64,000 nucleotides of DNA from Alcanivoracaceae bacterium (GTDB taxonomy: Bacteria > Pseudomonadota > Gammaproteobacteria > Pseudomonadales > Alcanivoracaceae), in assembly GCA_023146255.1 (NCBI GenBank), contig JAGLCJ010000005.1:62001-126000 (forward strand), in the 5' to 3' direction. Under the pieces are notes generated by a model. The model saw only the letters and a program-made list of their open reading frames with translations, searched no databases and was not told the DNA's origin. This document shows positions 27,536 to 37,453 of this stretch, in pieces; position 1 is the first letter of the stretch; each line of letters starts with the position of its first letter. Made by a program: the position numbers and the translations under genes.

Positions 27536-29269
27536 GACCCGCGGCGGTTCAATCACTTTTGCGGTGAGCAGTTCGGATACCACGGCGTAGGGCAGCGGGC
27601 GGGAAAACAGAAAGCCCTGAATCTGCTGGCAGCCGCCAGTGCGCAGAGTTATGAGCTGGTCAAGGGTTTCCACGCCTTCGGCAACCACCTGCATCTGCAG
27701 CCGTCGCGACAGGGCGATGACCACGTCGACAATGGCGGTGCTGTTCGGATCAGAGGTCATTTCCGCGACAAATGCCTTGTCTATTTTCAGGGTGTTGAAC
27801 GGGAAGCGGCGAATATGATTCAGGCAGGAGTGGCCGATACCGAAGTCGTCCAGCGCCAGATGGACGCCGAGCTGTTTCAGCTCTTGCAGCGTATTTGCGG
27901 CAGCGTCGACATCCTCCATCAGCGTGCTCTCGGTCAGCTCCAGCTCTAGCTGTTCCGGCTGCAGCTCGGACTCGGTCAGCACGGTGGATACCAGCTCAAC
28001 CAGATTGCTGTGGCTGAACTGACGCGGCGAAAGATTGACAGCAATGCGCTCCGGGGCAATGCCCTGATTGATCCACAGCCGGTACTGCTGGCAGGCACGG
28101 CGCAGTACCCACTCGCCGAGTGTCAGGATCAGGTCGGTTTCCTCGGCCAGAGGAATGAAGTGTTCCGGCAGAATCACGCCGTGATCAGGGTGGTTCCAGC
28201 GCAGTAGCGCCTCGACAGCAACAATATGGCCGCTGATGGCATCGACCCGTGGCTGGTAGTAAAGCTCGAGATGGTCATTCCGCAGCGCCTGCTTCAGCCC
28301 CATCTCCCGGCGCATGTGCATTTCACCAAGGTGTTTTTCCGGGCAGGTCTGAAAGCGGCGAAACACCCCCCGGCCATTGCTGCGGGCAAGGTGCAGGGAA
28401 GAGTTGGCGTAGTGATAGATACTCTGTTGGTCGGTGCCATCCTCGGGATAAACCGCGGCCCCCATGCTGGTGGTGACATAAAAATCATGGCCGCCGATAC
28501 AGATGGCCTCCGACAAGGTCGCTATGATTTTCTTGCCTAATGCGCTGACATCCTCGTTGCCGCGTTGCACCCGGACAATAGCAAACTCGTCGTCCTCGAC
28601 ATGGGCGATCATGTCCTTGCTGTCGGCAAATTCCGCCAGCCGTTCGGCGATGGTGCGCAGGACATTGTCAGCGCCGTTTATGCCGGCGATATCACGGATC
28701 AGGTCAAAGCGATCCAATGCCAGGCTCAGCACCATGATATTGGCGCGCTGGTGGTCCGCATAACTGGCGGCCTGCTCAAGGCGACGCAGCAGCAGCTTTC
28801 TGCGCGGCAGCCCGGTAATCGGGTGATGCAGGCCTTCACAATCCTGTTCAGCCGCAGGGGCGGTGGAATGAGGGTGGATAAAGATGAACGCATGTTCGCC
28901 GCTGCGGTCGCGATAAAGGTGGAAAACCAGCGAGGTCGGCACCGCGTGGCCACTGCCGTGCACCAGCGTGGAATCAGCCCCGTGGCGATGTTTTTCCTGC
29001 AGCTGCTGCCAGATGCCAGGCCAGTCGCTGGCATCGATATCGTTGTCGATATCGAACAGGCTGAGGCGCAGGATCTGGTCATGCTGGATGGCGAAGAATT
29101 CGCAGAAAAAATTGTTGGCGTAGGTGATATCGCCGTTGTTGTTGACCTGCAAGACCGGCAAATCAATGCGGTCGGCAATAAAGTGTTCCCGTTGCGCCTG
29201 GGCGGAGAAGGGACGGGCGATGCGGCTCTTGCCTGTCAGCCGAGAGATAAACGGGTTGTAGCTGTTCAT
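27530..29269 (-). CDS. PAS-GGDEF-EAL protein, probable c-di-GMP phosphodiesterase
   Basis: A 579-residue cytoplasmic signalling protein. A PAS-like domain (residues 30-135, [23 protein letters not shown]) precedes a GGDEF domain whose active-site motif is degenerate (EDDEF in place of GGDEF). An EAL domain follows with EALLRW, NLSPRQF, ELTES and [10 protein letters not shown], the residues needed for c-di-GMP hydrolysis. The likely net activity is breakdown of c-di-GMP, with the GGDEF part perhaps binding GTP. No membrane segments are present. PilU is encoded just upstream on the same strand, which suits a role in surface behaviour. Confidence 0.9.
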   Translation of the reverse strand: MNSYNPFISRLTGKSRIARPFSAQAQREHFIADRIDLPVLQVNNNGDITYANNFFCEFFAIQHDQILRLSLFDIDNDIDASDWPGIWQQLQEKHRHGADSTLVHGSGHAVPTSLVFHLYRDRSGEHAFIFIHPHSTAPAAEQDCEGLHHPITGLPRRKLLLRRLEQAASYADHQRANIMVLSLALDRFDLIRDIAGINGADNVLRTIAERLAEFADSKDMIAHVEDDEFAIVRVQRGNEDVSALGKKIIATLSEAICIGGHDFYVTTSMGAAVYPEDGTDQQSIYHYANSSLHLARSNGRGVFRRFQTCPEKHLGEMHMRREMGLKQALRNDHLELYYQPRVDAISGHIVAVEALLRWNHPDHGVILPEHFIPLAEETDLILTLGEWVLRRACQQYRLWINQGIAPERIAVNLSPRQFSHSNLVELVSTVLTESELQPEQLELELTESTLMEDVDAAANTLQELKQLGVHLALDDFGIGHSCLNHIRRFPFNTLKIDKAFVAEMTSDPNSTAIVDVVIALSRRLQMQVVAEGVETLDQLITLRTGGCQQIQGFLFSRPLPYAVVSELLTAKVIEPPRVN

Positions 29270-29475
29270 AGGGTGCCTCTGCTTTCCTTCCTGTCATGAA
29301 CAAGCCATGAACGTAACGTGAAAACTATAACACCTGACAGACCGTATTTCGCAGAGGAAAGTTTCATGTTTCAGGTGTCTGGATTGCACTATGCCTGTCG
29401 TCTGCAATAACAGGCGGACAGATTTGCGGCGACCCCCTTGCGGAGGTAGTCACTTTTTAATGCGTTGTGCTTACT

Positions 29476-30624
29476 TCAGAAGCTATCAACTTCCGCTGCA
29501 TCTTCATCAATGGCCTCAAGGGCCAGCGATAGCGCGGGCTTGTCGCGGTCAAGGGCACTGGGGTCATCCGTGCTCAGCTTGATTCGCAGACGCAGGTCGT
29601 TAGCCGAATCGGCGTTTTTCAGCGCCTCCTCCAGAGAGATACGGCCCTCCTCATAGAGACGGAACAGGGCTGTATCGAAGGTCTGCATGCCGATGTTCTC
29701 GGACTTTTTCATGATCTCCTTGATGCCGTCTATGTCACCGCGCAGGATCAGCTCGCGAATAGTCGGCGTGCCGAGCAGGATCTCGATGGCTGCCGCACGT
29801 TTGCCGTCAACGGTCGGGATCAGGCGCTGCGAGATAAACGCCTTGAGGTTGAGCGACAGATCGGTCATCAGCTGAGGGTGGCGTTCCTCCGGAAAAAAAT
29901 TGATGACCCGGTCGAGCGCCTGGTTGGCATTGTTGGCATGCAGTGTCGAGATGCACAGGTGACCGGTTTCCGCGAACGCCAGTGCATGCTCCATGGTTTC
30001 CCGGTCGCGGATCTCGCCGATCAGGATGACATCCGGCGCCTGTCTCAGGGTGTTCTTCAGGGCAGCATGGAAGCTGCGTGTGTCGACCCCGACTTCGCGC
30101 TGATTGATGATGCTTTTCTTGTGCCGGTGAACAAACTCGACCGGGTCCTCAATGGTAATGATGTGGCCGCCGGAGTGGGTATTACGGTAATCAATCAGGG
30201 CTGCCAGAGAGGTGGACTTTCCCGAGCCGGTTGCGCCGACAAACAGCACCAGTCCGCGCTTTTCCATGATGGTGTTTTTCAGGATTTCCGGCAGGCCAAG
30301 CGATTCCGCCGAGGGAATTTCGGTAACGATGTTGCGGGCGACGATGGACACCTCATTGCGCTGGCGGAAGATGTTGACCCGGAACCGGCCGATGCCTGGC
30401 AGGCTGTAAGCCAGGTTCATTTCCAGATCGTGCTCGAACTGGCTGCGCTGCTCCTCGTCCATGATGCTGCAGGCAATGGTTTTCACCTCGCCGGGCTCCA
30501 TCGGCCGTTTGTCGACCAGCGTCAGCTTGCCGTGGAATTTGGCGCAGGGCGGGGCACCGGTACTCAGGTAGAGGTCGGAGCCGCCTTTTCTTGCCAGAAC
30601 TGTGAGGTAGTCGTCAAAATTCAT
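29476..30624 (-). CDS. pilU: type IV pilus retraction ATPase PilU
   Basis: A 382-residue PilT/PilU-family ATPase powering or assisting pilus retraction and twitching. Walker A GATGSGKS lies near residue 132. The Asp and His boxes are present (ITIEDPVEF; LIGEIRDRETMEHALAFAETGHLCISTLHANNA). The C-terminal tail is longer than in PilT and acidic (ending EAIDEDAAEVDSF), which with DLYLSTGAPPCAKFHGKL at the start points to PilU. PilT is usually next to it but is not in this window; hrpB is divergent. Confidence 0.93.
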   Translation of the reverse strand: MNFDDYLTVLARKGGSDLYLSTGAPPCAKFHGKLTLVDKRPMEPGEVKTIACSIMDEEQRSQFEHDLEMNLAYSLPGIGRFRVNIFRQRNEVSIVARNIVTEIPSAESLGLPEILKNTIMEKRGLVLFVGATGSGKSTSLAALIDYRNTHSGGHIITIEDPVEFVHRHKKSIINQREVGVDTRSFHAALKNTLRQAPDVILIGEIRDRETMEHALAFAETGHLCISTLHANNANQALDRVINFFPEERHPQLMTDLSLNLKAFISQRLIPTVDGKRAAAIEILLGTPTIRELILRGDIDGIKEIMKKSENIGMQTFDTALFRLYEEGRISLEEALKNADSANDLRLRIKLSTDDPSALDRDKPALSLALEAIDEDAAEVDSF

Positions 30625-30770
30625 CCCGGCATCCTGATATAAGTAGAAAGTATTGGCTATAGTTCTAATACATTCTGCCTATCATGAAAATGCTGGCAGA
30701 TCGCCATTCCCTGCCCGACTGCGCCCGATTCTGGCTAGAATCAGCCCCTCCGTGTTTGCCCCGAGTTGAA

Positions 30771-33227
30771 ATGTCGCCGCCGATTGATCTCGTCCTGCCC
30801 GACCTGCTGGCTGCCCTTGGCCGGGCTGCTGCCGTGGTGCTGCAGGCGCCTCCCGGCGCCGGCAAGACTACCCGGGTGCCACTGGCACTGCTGGAGCAGC
30901 CCTGGCTGGCTGGACAAAAGCTGCTGATGCTGGAGCCGCGTCGTATTGCCGCACGCTCGTCGGCGCTTTTCATGGCGCGGCAGATCGGAGAAGAAGTTGG
31001 CCAGACGATTGGCTATCGCACTCGACTGGACAGCCGCGTATCAGCTTCAACCCGGATTGAAGTGGTCACAGAAGGCATTCTCACCCGGATGATCCAGCAG
31101 GACCCGGCGCTGTCAGGTTATGGCATCGTTATCTTCGACGAATTCCATGAGCGCTCACTGCAGGCCGACCTTGGTCTGGCGCTGGTACGCGAGGTGCAGC
31201 AGGCATTACACGAAGACCTGCGCGTGCTGGTGATGTCAGCCACGCTGGATGGCAGCCGCATTGCAGCATTGCTGGATAACGCGCCGGTGATCGCCAGCGA
31301 AGGGCGCAGCTACCCGGTGACAGTACGTTACAGCGCGCCGGAGCGAACTCCTTGGCTTGATCATCTGGCGCGAGAGTTGCTGGCAGTGTTTGCTGATGCC
31401 GACAGTGGTTCGGTGCTGGCCTTCCTGCCCGGAAGCGGTGAGATTCGCCGGTTGGCTGCGATGCTCGAAGGCAAACTGCCGGCCCGGGTTGATCTGGCGC
31501 CGCTTTACGGCGATCTCACCCCGGCGCAGCAGGATGCCGCCATCAGCCCGGCGCCGGAAGGTCGGCGCAAGCTGGTGCTGGCCACGGCAATTGCCGAAAC
31601 CTCATTGACCATCGAAGGCATTGCGACCGTCGTCGATGCCGGCTTTGATCGACGCCCGGCGTTTGATCCGGGCACCGGCATGAGCCGGTTGGAAACGGTG
31701 CGACTGTCGGCCGCTTCCGCAACCCAGCGCGCTGGTCGGGCCGGTCGGCTCGGTCCCGGTAACTGCATTCGGTTGTGGTCGGAAAGCGAACGGCTGGCGC
31801 CATTTTCCAGGGCAGAAATCGTTGATGCGGATCTCGCCGATCTGGTGCTGGAGCTGGCCCAGTGGGGTTGTCGGGATGCGGCCGCCATGATCTGGCTCGA
31901 CCCGCCGCCTGCGGCGGCCTGGCAGCAGGCCAGTGAGCTGTTGCGACAACTCGGCGCGCTGGACCCGCAGGGCAGCATTACTGCGCATGGCCGGCAACTT
32001 TTAAAAATGCCACTGACACCGCGGCTAGCGCATATGGTCGCCATCGGTCGTCAGCGTGGCTGGGGCGCTTTGGCAGCAAAACTGGCGGTGATTCTTTCCG
32101 AGCGCGACATGCTTCGCGATGTCGGCTCCGATATGACCTTGCGGGTGCAGGCGCTGGACAGCGGGCAGGGTGTTGATCGCGGGCGCCTGCATTTCCTGCG
32201 TCAATCCATGCGCCGTCTGGATGATGGAAAAGGCGATCGGCCCTATGACGATGACGCCGTCGGCCAGCTGCTGGCGCTGGCGTTTCCAGACCGGCTCGGC
32301 AAGCGACGCCCTGGTGGTCCGGCGCGATATCTGCTGCGAAACGGCCGCGGCGCGGTGTTGCCGGATCACGATGCGCTGGCAGCCAGTGAATACCTGGTGG
32401 CTGCCAGTCTTGATGGCGCCGGTCGCGAAGCGCGAATTTTTCTGGCTGCGTCTGTTTCCGCCGCCAGCATTGATAACCTGTTTGCCGAACAGATTGTCGA
32501 GCGCAACGAAGCCGGCTGGGACGACGATAGCAATGCCGTGCGTGGTTGGCAGCGACGATGCCTGGGCGCGCTGGTGCTGGCGCAACGCAGCACCGCACTG
32601 AGCGACCCGGCGCTGATCGCGGAGGGCATGCTGGCCGGCATTCGCCGTCTTGGTTCGGGCTGCCTGCCGTGGACCGAACCGCTGCAACAATGGCGTGCCC
32701 GGGTGGCGATCATGGCGGCACTGGAACCGGATCGCTGGCCGCAACTGGATGACCAACATTTGCTGGCCACGCTGGAAGAATGGGCGCTGCCATGGCTGGC
32801 CGGCATCAGTCGCCGTGATCAGCTGAAACAGTTTCCGCTGCCGGCCGCGCTGAACGGTATGCTCGACAAATCTCAGCGCGACATGCTGAACACCCTGTTG
32901 CCGACACATATACATGTGCCCACCGGCAGCCAGATAGCAATTGATTACCAGGTTGAAGGTGGGCCGGTACTGGCGGTGAAGCTGCAGGAATTATTCGGTC
33001 TTACCGAAACTCCGCGTCTGGCCGGAGGGCGTGTGCCGTTAACAATTCATCTGTTATCGCCAGCCCGCCGACCGGTCGCCGTCACCGCGGATCTGGCCAG
33101 CTTCTGGCAGCAGGGTTATCCGCAGGTGCGCAAGGAGTTGCGCGGACGCTACCCGAAACATCCATGGCCTGAAGACCCGCTGGCGGCGGCGCCACAGCGA
33201 GGAGTCAAGCATCCGAACAACCGCTAA
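30771..33227 (+). CDS. hrpB: ATP-dependent RNA helicase HrpB
   Basis: An 818-residue DEAH/RHA-type helicase. Walker A is APPGAGKTTRV, the Walker B variant is IFDEFHERS, motif III is SATLD and motif VI is QRAGRAGR. The helicase-associated domain and the HrpB-specific C-terminal domain (PKHPWPEDPLAAAPQRG) follow. An upstream ATG at 30684 is open, but the family N-terminus (PIDLVLPDLLAAL) supports the ATG at 30771. The cellular role of HrpB is not well established. Confidence 0.93.
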   Translation: MSPPIDLVLPDLLAALGRAAAVVLQAPPGAGKTTRVPLALLEQPWLAGQKLLMLEPRRIAARSSALFMARQIGEEVGQTIGYRTRLDSRVSASTRIEVVTEGILTRMIQQDPALSGYGIVIFDEFHERSLQADLGLALVREVQQALHEDLRVLVMSATLDGSRIAALLDNAPVIASEGRSYPVTVRYSAPERTPWLDHLARELLAVFADADSGSVLAFLPGSGEIRRLAAMLEGKLPARVDLAPLYGDLTPAQQDAAISPAPEGRRKLVLATAIAETSLTIEGIATVVDAGFDRRPAFDPGTGMSRLETVRLSAASATQRAGRAGRLGPGNCIRLWSESERLAPFSRAEIVDADLADLVLELAQWGCRDAAAMIWLDPPPAAAWQQASELLRQLGALDPQGSITAHGRQLLKMPLTPRLAHMVAIGRQRGWGALAAKLAVILSERDMLRDVGSDMTLRVQALDSGQGVDRGRLHFLRQSMRRLDDGKGDRPYDDDAVGQLLALAFPDRLGKRRPGGPARYLLRNGRGAVLPDHDALAASEYLVAASLDGAGREARIFLAASVSAASIDNLFAEQIVERNEAGWDDDSNAVRGWQRRCLGALVLAQRSTALSDPALIAEGMLAGIRRLGSGCLPWTEPLQQWRARVAIMAALEPDRWPQLDDQHLLATLEEWALPWLAGISRRDQLKQFPLPAALNGMLDKSQRDMLNTLLPTHIHVPTGSQIAIDYQVEGGPVLAVKLQELFGLTETPRLAGGRVPLTIHLLSPARRPVAVTADLASFWQQGYPQVRKELRGRYPKHPWPEDPLAAAPQRGVKHPNNR

Positions 33228-33255
33228 CATTATTCAGTAAACGGTAGAACTGTTT

Positions 33256-33310
33256 GCAGGAGCGGCCGATCGGCCGCGAAAAGATTTCGCCGTCGATCGA
33301 CGGCTCCTGC
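33256..33310. repeat. REP-like pair (b then inverted a), GCAGGAGC heads
   Basis: A type-b unit followed by an inverted type-a unit. Both heads read GCAGGAGC instead of GTAGGAGC, a matching change at the two ends, which would keep any pairing between the outer ends. It lies between hrpB and the thioesterase. Confidence 0.9.
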
Positions 33311-33336
33311 GGAGGAGTTCTGGCAAGGGGGAAGTC

Positions 33337-34122
33337 ATGACGTTTCACCAGATCGTTGAATCCGTCAGTGCGACGGGCAGTGTCGACGTGCCGGCGGGCT
33401 GGACGCAGGGGCGAGCCCTGTTTGGTGGCTTGCTGGCAGCGCTGATGTATCGGGCGCTGGAGCAGAAAGTGGGGGAGGCTGTGCCGGTGCGCTCCATTAC
33501 GGTGTCGTTTGTGGCGCCGGCCAGCGCCGGTGCGCTGCAGTGCGACGCGGAAATTCTCCGGCAGGGAAAATCCGTCACTCAGGGCATGTGTCGCGCGGTG
33601 CAGGACGGCCAGGTGGTGGCGGTGCTGTTGGCCAGTTTCGGCGTTGCTCGCGATTCGCAGATACATGTCGATGCCTGCCCGGCGCCGTCGTTCAAATCTC
33701 CGGATGAGTCGTTTCGCCTGCCTTACATTGCCGGCGTAACCCCTGAATTTATCCAGCACTATGATTTTCGCTGGGCCCATGGCGGCGTGCCGTTCAGTGG
33801 CGCGGCAAAGGCCGATATCGGCGGCTGGGTGCGCGAGCAGAACGCCCGTGATCAAGTCAGCGTTGCCGACTTGCTCGGTCTGGTGGACTCCTGGCCACCG
33901 GCGGTGCTGCCGATGTTGAAAGCACCGGCGCCGGGCAGCTCCATGACCTGGACGCTGGAGTTCATGCCCGGCGCCACATTCGGCAGCGGTCAGCAGTGGT
34001 GGCAATATCTGGCTGAAACCGAGTGGGCCGCGGAAGGCTATGCCCATACCCGGGCGCGCGTCTGGGATGAACGCGGTAAGCTGGTGGCGATCAGCCGTCA
34101 GACTGTCACCGTGTTTGCCTGA
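33337..34122 (+). CDS. acyl-CoA thioesterase family protein (TesB-like)
   Basis: A 261-residue double hot-dog protein that would hydrolyse acyl-CoA. The first hot-dog carries WTQGRALFGGLLAALMYRALEQ and SITVSFVAPASAG. The second, at residues 150-255, includes DLLGLVDSWPPAVLP and SSMTWTLEF. There is no signal peptide. It heads a plus-strand trio with an acyltransferase 38 bases downstream and an acyl-CoA-binding protein, which supports an acyl-CoA substrate. Confidence 0.88.
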   Translation: MTFHQIVESVSATGSVDVPAGWTQGRALFGGLLAALMYRALEQKVGEAVPVRSITVSFVAPASAGALQCDAEILRQGKSVTQGMCRAVQDGQVVAVLLASFGVARDSQIHVDACPAPSFKSPDESFRLPYIAGVTPEFIQHYDFRWAHGGVPFSGAAKADIGGWVREQNARDQVSVADLLGLVDSWPPAVLPMLKAPAPGSSMTWTLEFMPGATFGSGQQWWQYLAETEWAAEGYAHTRARVWDERGKLVAISRQTVTVFA

Positions 34123-34160
34123 CGGCATACCACAGACCGTGGTCGCAAGAGACAGGGCAG

Positions 34161-34787
34161 ATGAGAAACAAAGATGATGTGCTGATTCCGGTTGGGGACA
34201 GGCTGCCACGCCGGGGCGGTGGTTTTCTGCCCTGGCTGGGTGTTTTCCTGCTGCGGCTATTCGGTTGGCGCGTCACTGGCGAGCTGCCGAATGTGGCCCG
34301 GGCGGTGGTGATCGTCGCCCCGCACACCTCGAACTGGGATGGCGTGTTCGGGCTGTCGGCGATTCAGGCCCTGAAACTTCGGGTCAATGCGCTGGGCAAG
34401 GACACCCTTTTCGTTGGTCCGCTGGGCTGGTTGCTCGGTACCATCGGCGTGATTCCGGTGGACCGCACCTCACCACAGGGCATGGTGCGGCAGATCGTCG
34501 AGCGCTTTCGCCAGACCCCGGCCATGTTTCTGGCCATTGCCCCGGAAGGCACCCGGCATGCGGCCGAGCGCTGGAAAACCGGCTTCTACCAGATCGCCCT
34601 TGAAGCCGGCGTACCGATCATTCTGGTGGCGTTTGATTATTCCCGTCGCGAAGTCCGGGTAATGGGCAGCCTGCAACCAGGCGGTGATCAGGAGGCCGAT
34701 CTTGAGCGGATCTATGCACACTATCGCGGTGTGCCGGCGTGTAATCCGGAGTTGCTGTCGTTGCCGTTGAGGCAGAATAGCCATTAA
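34161..34787 (+). CDS. lysophospholipid (1-acyl-glycerol-3-phosphate) acyltransferase family protein
   Basis: A 208-residue PlsC-type acyltransferase. The catalytic HX4D box is APHTSNWDGVFG, the substrate box is PEGTRH, and an IPVDRTS motif precedes it. One hydrophobic segment near residue 20 (FLPWLGVFLLRLFGW) would hold it to the membrane. Short proteins of this type in bacteria often act on lysophospholipids or make storage lipids. It lies between an acyl-CoA thioesterase and an acyl-CoA-binding protein. Confidence 0.9.
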   Translation: MRNKDDVLIPVGDRLPRRGGGFLPWLGVFLLRLFGWRVTGELPNVARAVVIVAPHTSNWDGVFGLSAIQALKLRVNALGKDTLFVGPLGWLLGTIGVIPVDRTSPQGMVRQIVERFRQTPAMFLAIAPEGTRHAAERWKTGFYQIALEAGVPIILVAFDYSRREVRVMGSLQPGGDQEADLERIYAHYRGVPACNPELLSLPLRQNSH

Positions 34788-34848
34788 CAGTGGCACTGCA
34801 GTGGCGCAGATGGCAATTTCACCACATTCATAAAAACGGAGAAAAACC

Positions 34849-35109
34849 ATGACCCAGCAAGCTTTCGAACAGGCCCAGAAAGATGTCAAAACCCTGACCA
34901 GCAAACCGGGCAATGATGATCTGCTGTTTCTTTACTCGCACTTCAAGCAGGGCAGTGACGGCGACGTCTCCGGTAAACGTCCGGGCATGCTGGATATGGT
35001 TGGCCGCGCCAAATACGACGCCTGGGCCAAGCTGAAAGGCATGAGCAAGGATCAGGCGATGCAGAAGTATGTCGACAAGGTGCAGGCGTTACTGAAAAGC
35101 CATCGTTGA
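34849..35109 (+). CDS. acyl-CoA-binding protein (ACBP)
   Basis: An 86-residue four-helix ACBP. The hallmark segments DDLLFLYSHFKQGSDGDVSGKRPGMLDMVGRAKYDAWAKLKGMSKDQAMQKYV contain the conserved Tyr, Lys and Trp that bind acyl-CoA. ACBP is near-universal in eukaryotes and patchy in bacteria. A clear GGAG ribosome-binding site precedes the ATG. Its position at the end of the thioesterase-acyltransferase group suggests a shared role in buffering and channelling acyl-CoA. Confidence 0.95.
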   Translation: MTQQAFEQAQKDVKTLTSKPGNDDLLFLYSHFKQGSDGDVSGKRPGMLDMVGRAKYDAWAKLKGMSKDQAMQKYVDKVQALLKSHR

Positions 35110-35136
35110 TTTTTCCGCAGGCGGTGCGGGGCGGCG

Positions 35137-35955
35137 TTACTGCAAACGCCGCTTGAGCCCCTTTGCCGCCAGAATGCGGGTGGAAATTTCCTCGATCGAC
35201 ATGTCGGTGGCATCCATGAACGGGATGCTGTGCTTGTTGTAGATCGCTTCCAGCGCCCGCACTTCCATTTCGCACTGACGTGGCGATGCGTAACGGCTGC
35301 CGGCCTTGCGCTCGTTGCGAATCGCCATCAACCGGTCCGGATTGATGGTCAGGCCGAACAGTTTGTCCTTGTGTGGCACCAGACAGTCCGGCAAGCGCAG
35401 GTCGTCAAAATCATCTTCCGTGAGCGGATAATTGGCGGTATAGAGGCCGAACTGCAAGGCCAGATACAGGCTGGTCGGTGTCTTGCCGCTGCGTGACACA
35501 CCAATCAGGATTACATCGGCTTGATCATAGTGACGGGTGCGGGCGCCATCGTCGTTGTCGAGCGCGAAATGCACCGCATCAATACGAATACGATAGGCCT
35601 CGTGGTCGCGAATTGAATGACTCTGGCCAACGGTATGACTGGAGCGAACGCCGAGTTCCTGTTCCAGCGGGCCAAGAAAAACCGCAAACATGTCCAGCAC
35701 CAGACCATTGCAGCGCGCCAGAATTTCCCGGTGCTCATCATTCACCAGCGTTGAGAACACGATCGGGGTGGCGCCATCCTGCTCGGCAGCCCGGTTTATT
35801 TTCTGCACCACATCGTGGGTGGTTTCATTGCTGATGACATAGGGCAGGGTGACCTGATCGAACTTGATGCCGCCGAACTGGCTGAGCATGGAGTGACCAA
35901 GGGTTTCCGCAGTAATACCGGTGCCGTCAGACACATAGAAGGCGGTGCGTTTCAT
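35137..35955 (-). CDS. ppsR: PEP synthase regulatory protein PpsR (bifunctional kinase/pyrophosphorylase)
   Basis: A 272-residue DUF299 protein that phosphorylates and dephosphorylates phosphoenolpyruvate synthase with ADP and Pi, controlling gluconeogenesis. The start FYVSDGTGITAETLGHSMLSQF and the P-loop GVSRSGKTPTSLYLA are diagnostic. The target ppsA is not in the window. It ends 27 bases from the convergent ACBP gene. Confidence 0.93.
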   Translation of the reverse strand: MKRTAFYVSDGTGITAETLGHSMLSQFGGIKFDQVTLPYVISNETTHDVVQKINRAAEQDGATPIVFSTLVNDEHREILARCNGLVLDMFAVFLGPLEQELGVRSSHTVGQSHSIRDHEAYRIRIDAVHFALDNDDGARTRHYDQADVILIGVSRSGKTPTSLYLALQFGLYTANYPLTEDDFDDLRLPDCLVPHKDKLFGLTINPDRLMAIRNERKAGSRYASPRQCEMEVRALEAIYNKHSIPFMDATDMSIEEISTRILAAKGLKRRLQ

Positions 35956-35970
35956 GCAGGGCGAATCCTG

Positions 35971-36603
35971 TTAACGGGAGGCGACAGCGTCCTCGTCAGC
36001 ATAGTGGCTGGCGAACTGGCGGCGATAGGTGGGCAGCAGCTCATTCACTTTCTTGACGTAGCCCTGGGTTTCCTTGAACGGCGGAATGCCACCGTGGCGG
36101 CGAACATTGCCTTCGCCGGCGTTGTAGGCGGCCAGCACCAGATCGGTGGAGTCAAACTTGCCGCCAAGGTACTGCAGGAACTTGCTGCCACCCATGATGT
36201 TCTGGTGCGGATTGAACGGGTCATCAACACGCAGGAAGGCGGCGGTTTCCGGCATCAACTGCATCAGACCCTGAGCGCCGACACGGGAGACGGCGCGATG
36301 ATTGAACAGTGACTCGGCATGAATCACTGCCTTGATCAGGGCAGGTTCAAGGCCAAAGCGCAGGGAAGCGGTTTCGATATAGCTGTCGTAACGGTCACGG
36401 CGCTCCGGCGTCAGCGGCCCGACTTTTTCCTCCCAGCCCTTGCGCACCGAGAGCAGCACATGATCACGGGATACCTGATCGGTGGTGCGATCGGTAAACA
36501 GCACACCGCCGCCGGGCTGGCGGTACTGGTAGATGGTGTCGGCGGCGGCAGGTGCTGCAGCGCAGAGCAGCACAACCCCCCAGATCAGGCGCTTCATATT
36601 CAT
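35971..36603 (-). CDS. periplasmic lytic transglycosylase (SLT domain) with DUF4124
   Basis: A 210-residue exported protein. Signal peptide MNMKRLIWGVVLLCAAAPAAA is followed by a short DUF4124 stretch (DTIYQYRQPGGGVLFTDR). The SLT domain carries the catalytic Glu in IKAVIHAESLFN, then VGAQGLMQLMPETA and LAAYNAGEGNV. It cleaves peptidoglycan glycan strands. The start is the ATG at 36603 after AAGAAAAAAG; the longer frame to 36705 lacks a ribosome-binding site. It ends 15 bases before ppsR on the same strand. Confidence 0.9.
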   Translation of the reverse strand: MNMKRLIWGVVLLCAAAPAAADTIYQYRQPGGGVLFTDRTTDQVSRDHVLLSVRKGWEEKVGPLTPERRDRYDSYIETASLRFGLEPALIKAVIHAESLFNHRAVSRVGAQGLMQLMPETAAFLRVDDPFNPHQNIMGGSKFLQYLGGKFDSTDLVLAAYNAGEGNVRRHGGIPPFKETQGYVKKVNELLPTYRRQFASHYADEDAVASR

Positions 36604-36826
36604 GCTTTTTTCTTGAGGCCGGCCTGCCATCATAGCCGATCTTTCCGGTTGCGCCACCTGCGTGGCAGGCCGCTCGGGGGCTTTGCTCGACAGCCTGTCG
36701 ATCAAAGCGGGTCAAGGTGACAGCTGTGCTTGAGTGTCAACTTCACCTGTCTGGTAAACAGGTTGTCTCGGTTCCGGGGCTCCGGTAGCTTGGCGAGGAG
36801 TCTGATTACCCCAAGCGGGAGCCTCC

Positions 36827-37453
36827 ATGACAACAAAACAGCAGGCTGATGCGGCGGTCGCGCCGCTGGCCAGCCTTTCCCGTCGTAAACTTCTGAAAAC
36901 CGCCCTCTGGGCCAGCGCCGGCACCGCGCTGGTGGTGGCGGGCGGGTTCGCCTGGCTGCGCCGCTCGCCGGTGGATGAGCTGCCGGCGCCGGATGGCCTC
37001 AAGCAGCTGTCCGCTTCCGAATACCATCTGTTCCGCCGCGCCATCGAGGTGCTGCTGCCCACCGATGGCACGCTGCTGACCCCGGTTGCGCAGATTCCGG
37101 TGATCGCCAATATCGACCACCTGATGGGTCTGGTGGAGCCGGCCATCCGCGAAGAACTCGGCATCGCCCTCGGCCTGTTTGATAACGCCGCGGTGTTCTC
37201 CGGCCTGCACGGCAAGCGTTTTGTCGATCTCGATGACGAGGCCGCGTTGAGGTACTTCGACGTCTGGTCCGCCGGCAACACCCTGCAGCGCACCCTGGCC
37301 ACGGTGGTGAAGAAATTCGTCTACGTCTCCTACTGGCGCGATCCGGCCACCTGGCCGCCGATCCGTTTCGATGGGGCAGTGTCCGACCGCTGGGGCATCC
37401 CGTCGCTGGGCAACAGCCCGTTACCCGATGAATCCGTGGAGGTGACGGCATGA
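36827..37453 (+). CDS. Tat-signal small subunit (gluconate 2-dehydrogenase subunit 3-like)
   Basis: A 208-residue protein with a Tat-like N-terminus (SRRKLLKTALWASAGTALVVAGGFAWL). The body resembles subunit 3 of flavin/GMC dehydrogenases (LSASEYHLFRRAIEVLLPTDG...; YVSYWRDPATWPPIRFDGAVSDRWG). It would escort the GMC partner across the membrane or anchor it. Its stop overlaps the next gene's start (ATGA). The first member of a duplicated two-gene module. Confidence 0.8.
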   Translation: MTTKQQADAAVAPLASLSRRKLLKTALWASAGTALVVAGGFAWLRRSPVDELPAPDGLKQLSASEYHLFRRAIEVLLPTDGTLLTPVAQIPVIANIDHLMGLVEPAIREELGIALGLFDNAAVFSGLHGKRFVDLDDEAALRYFDVWSAGNTLQRTLATVVKKFVYVSYWRDPATWPPIRFDGAVSDRWGIPSLGNSPLPDESVEVTA

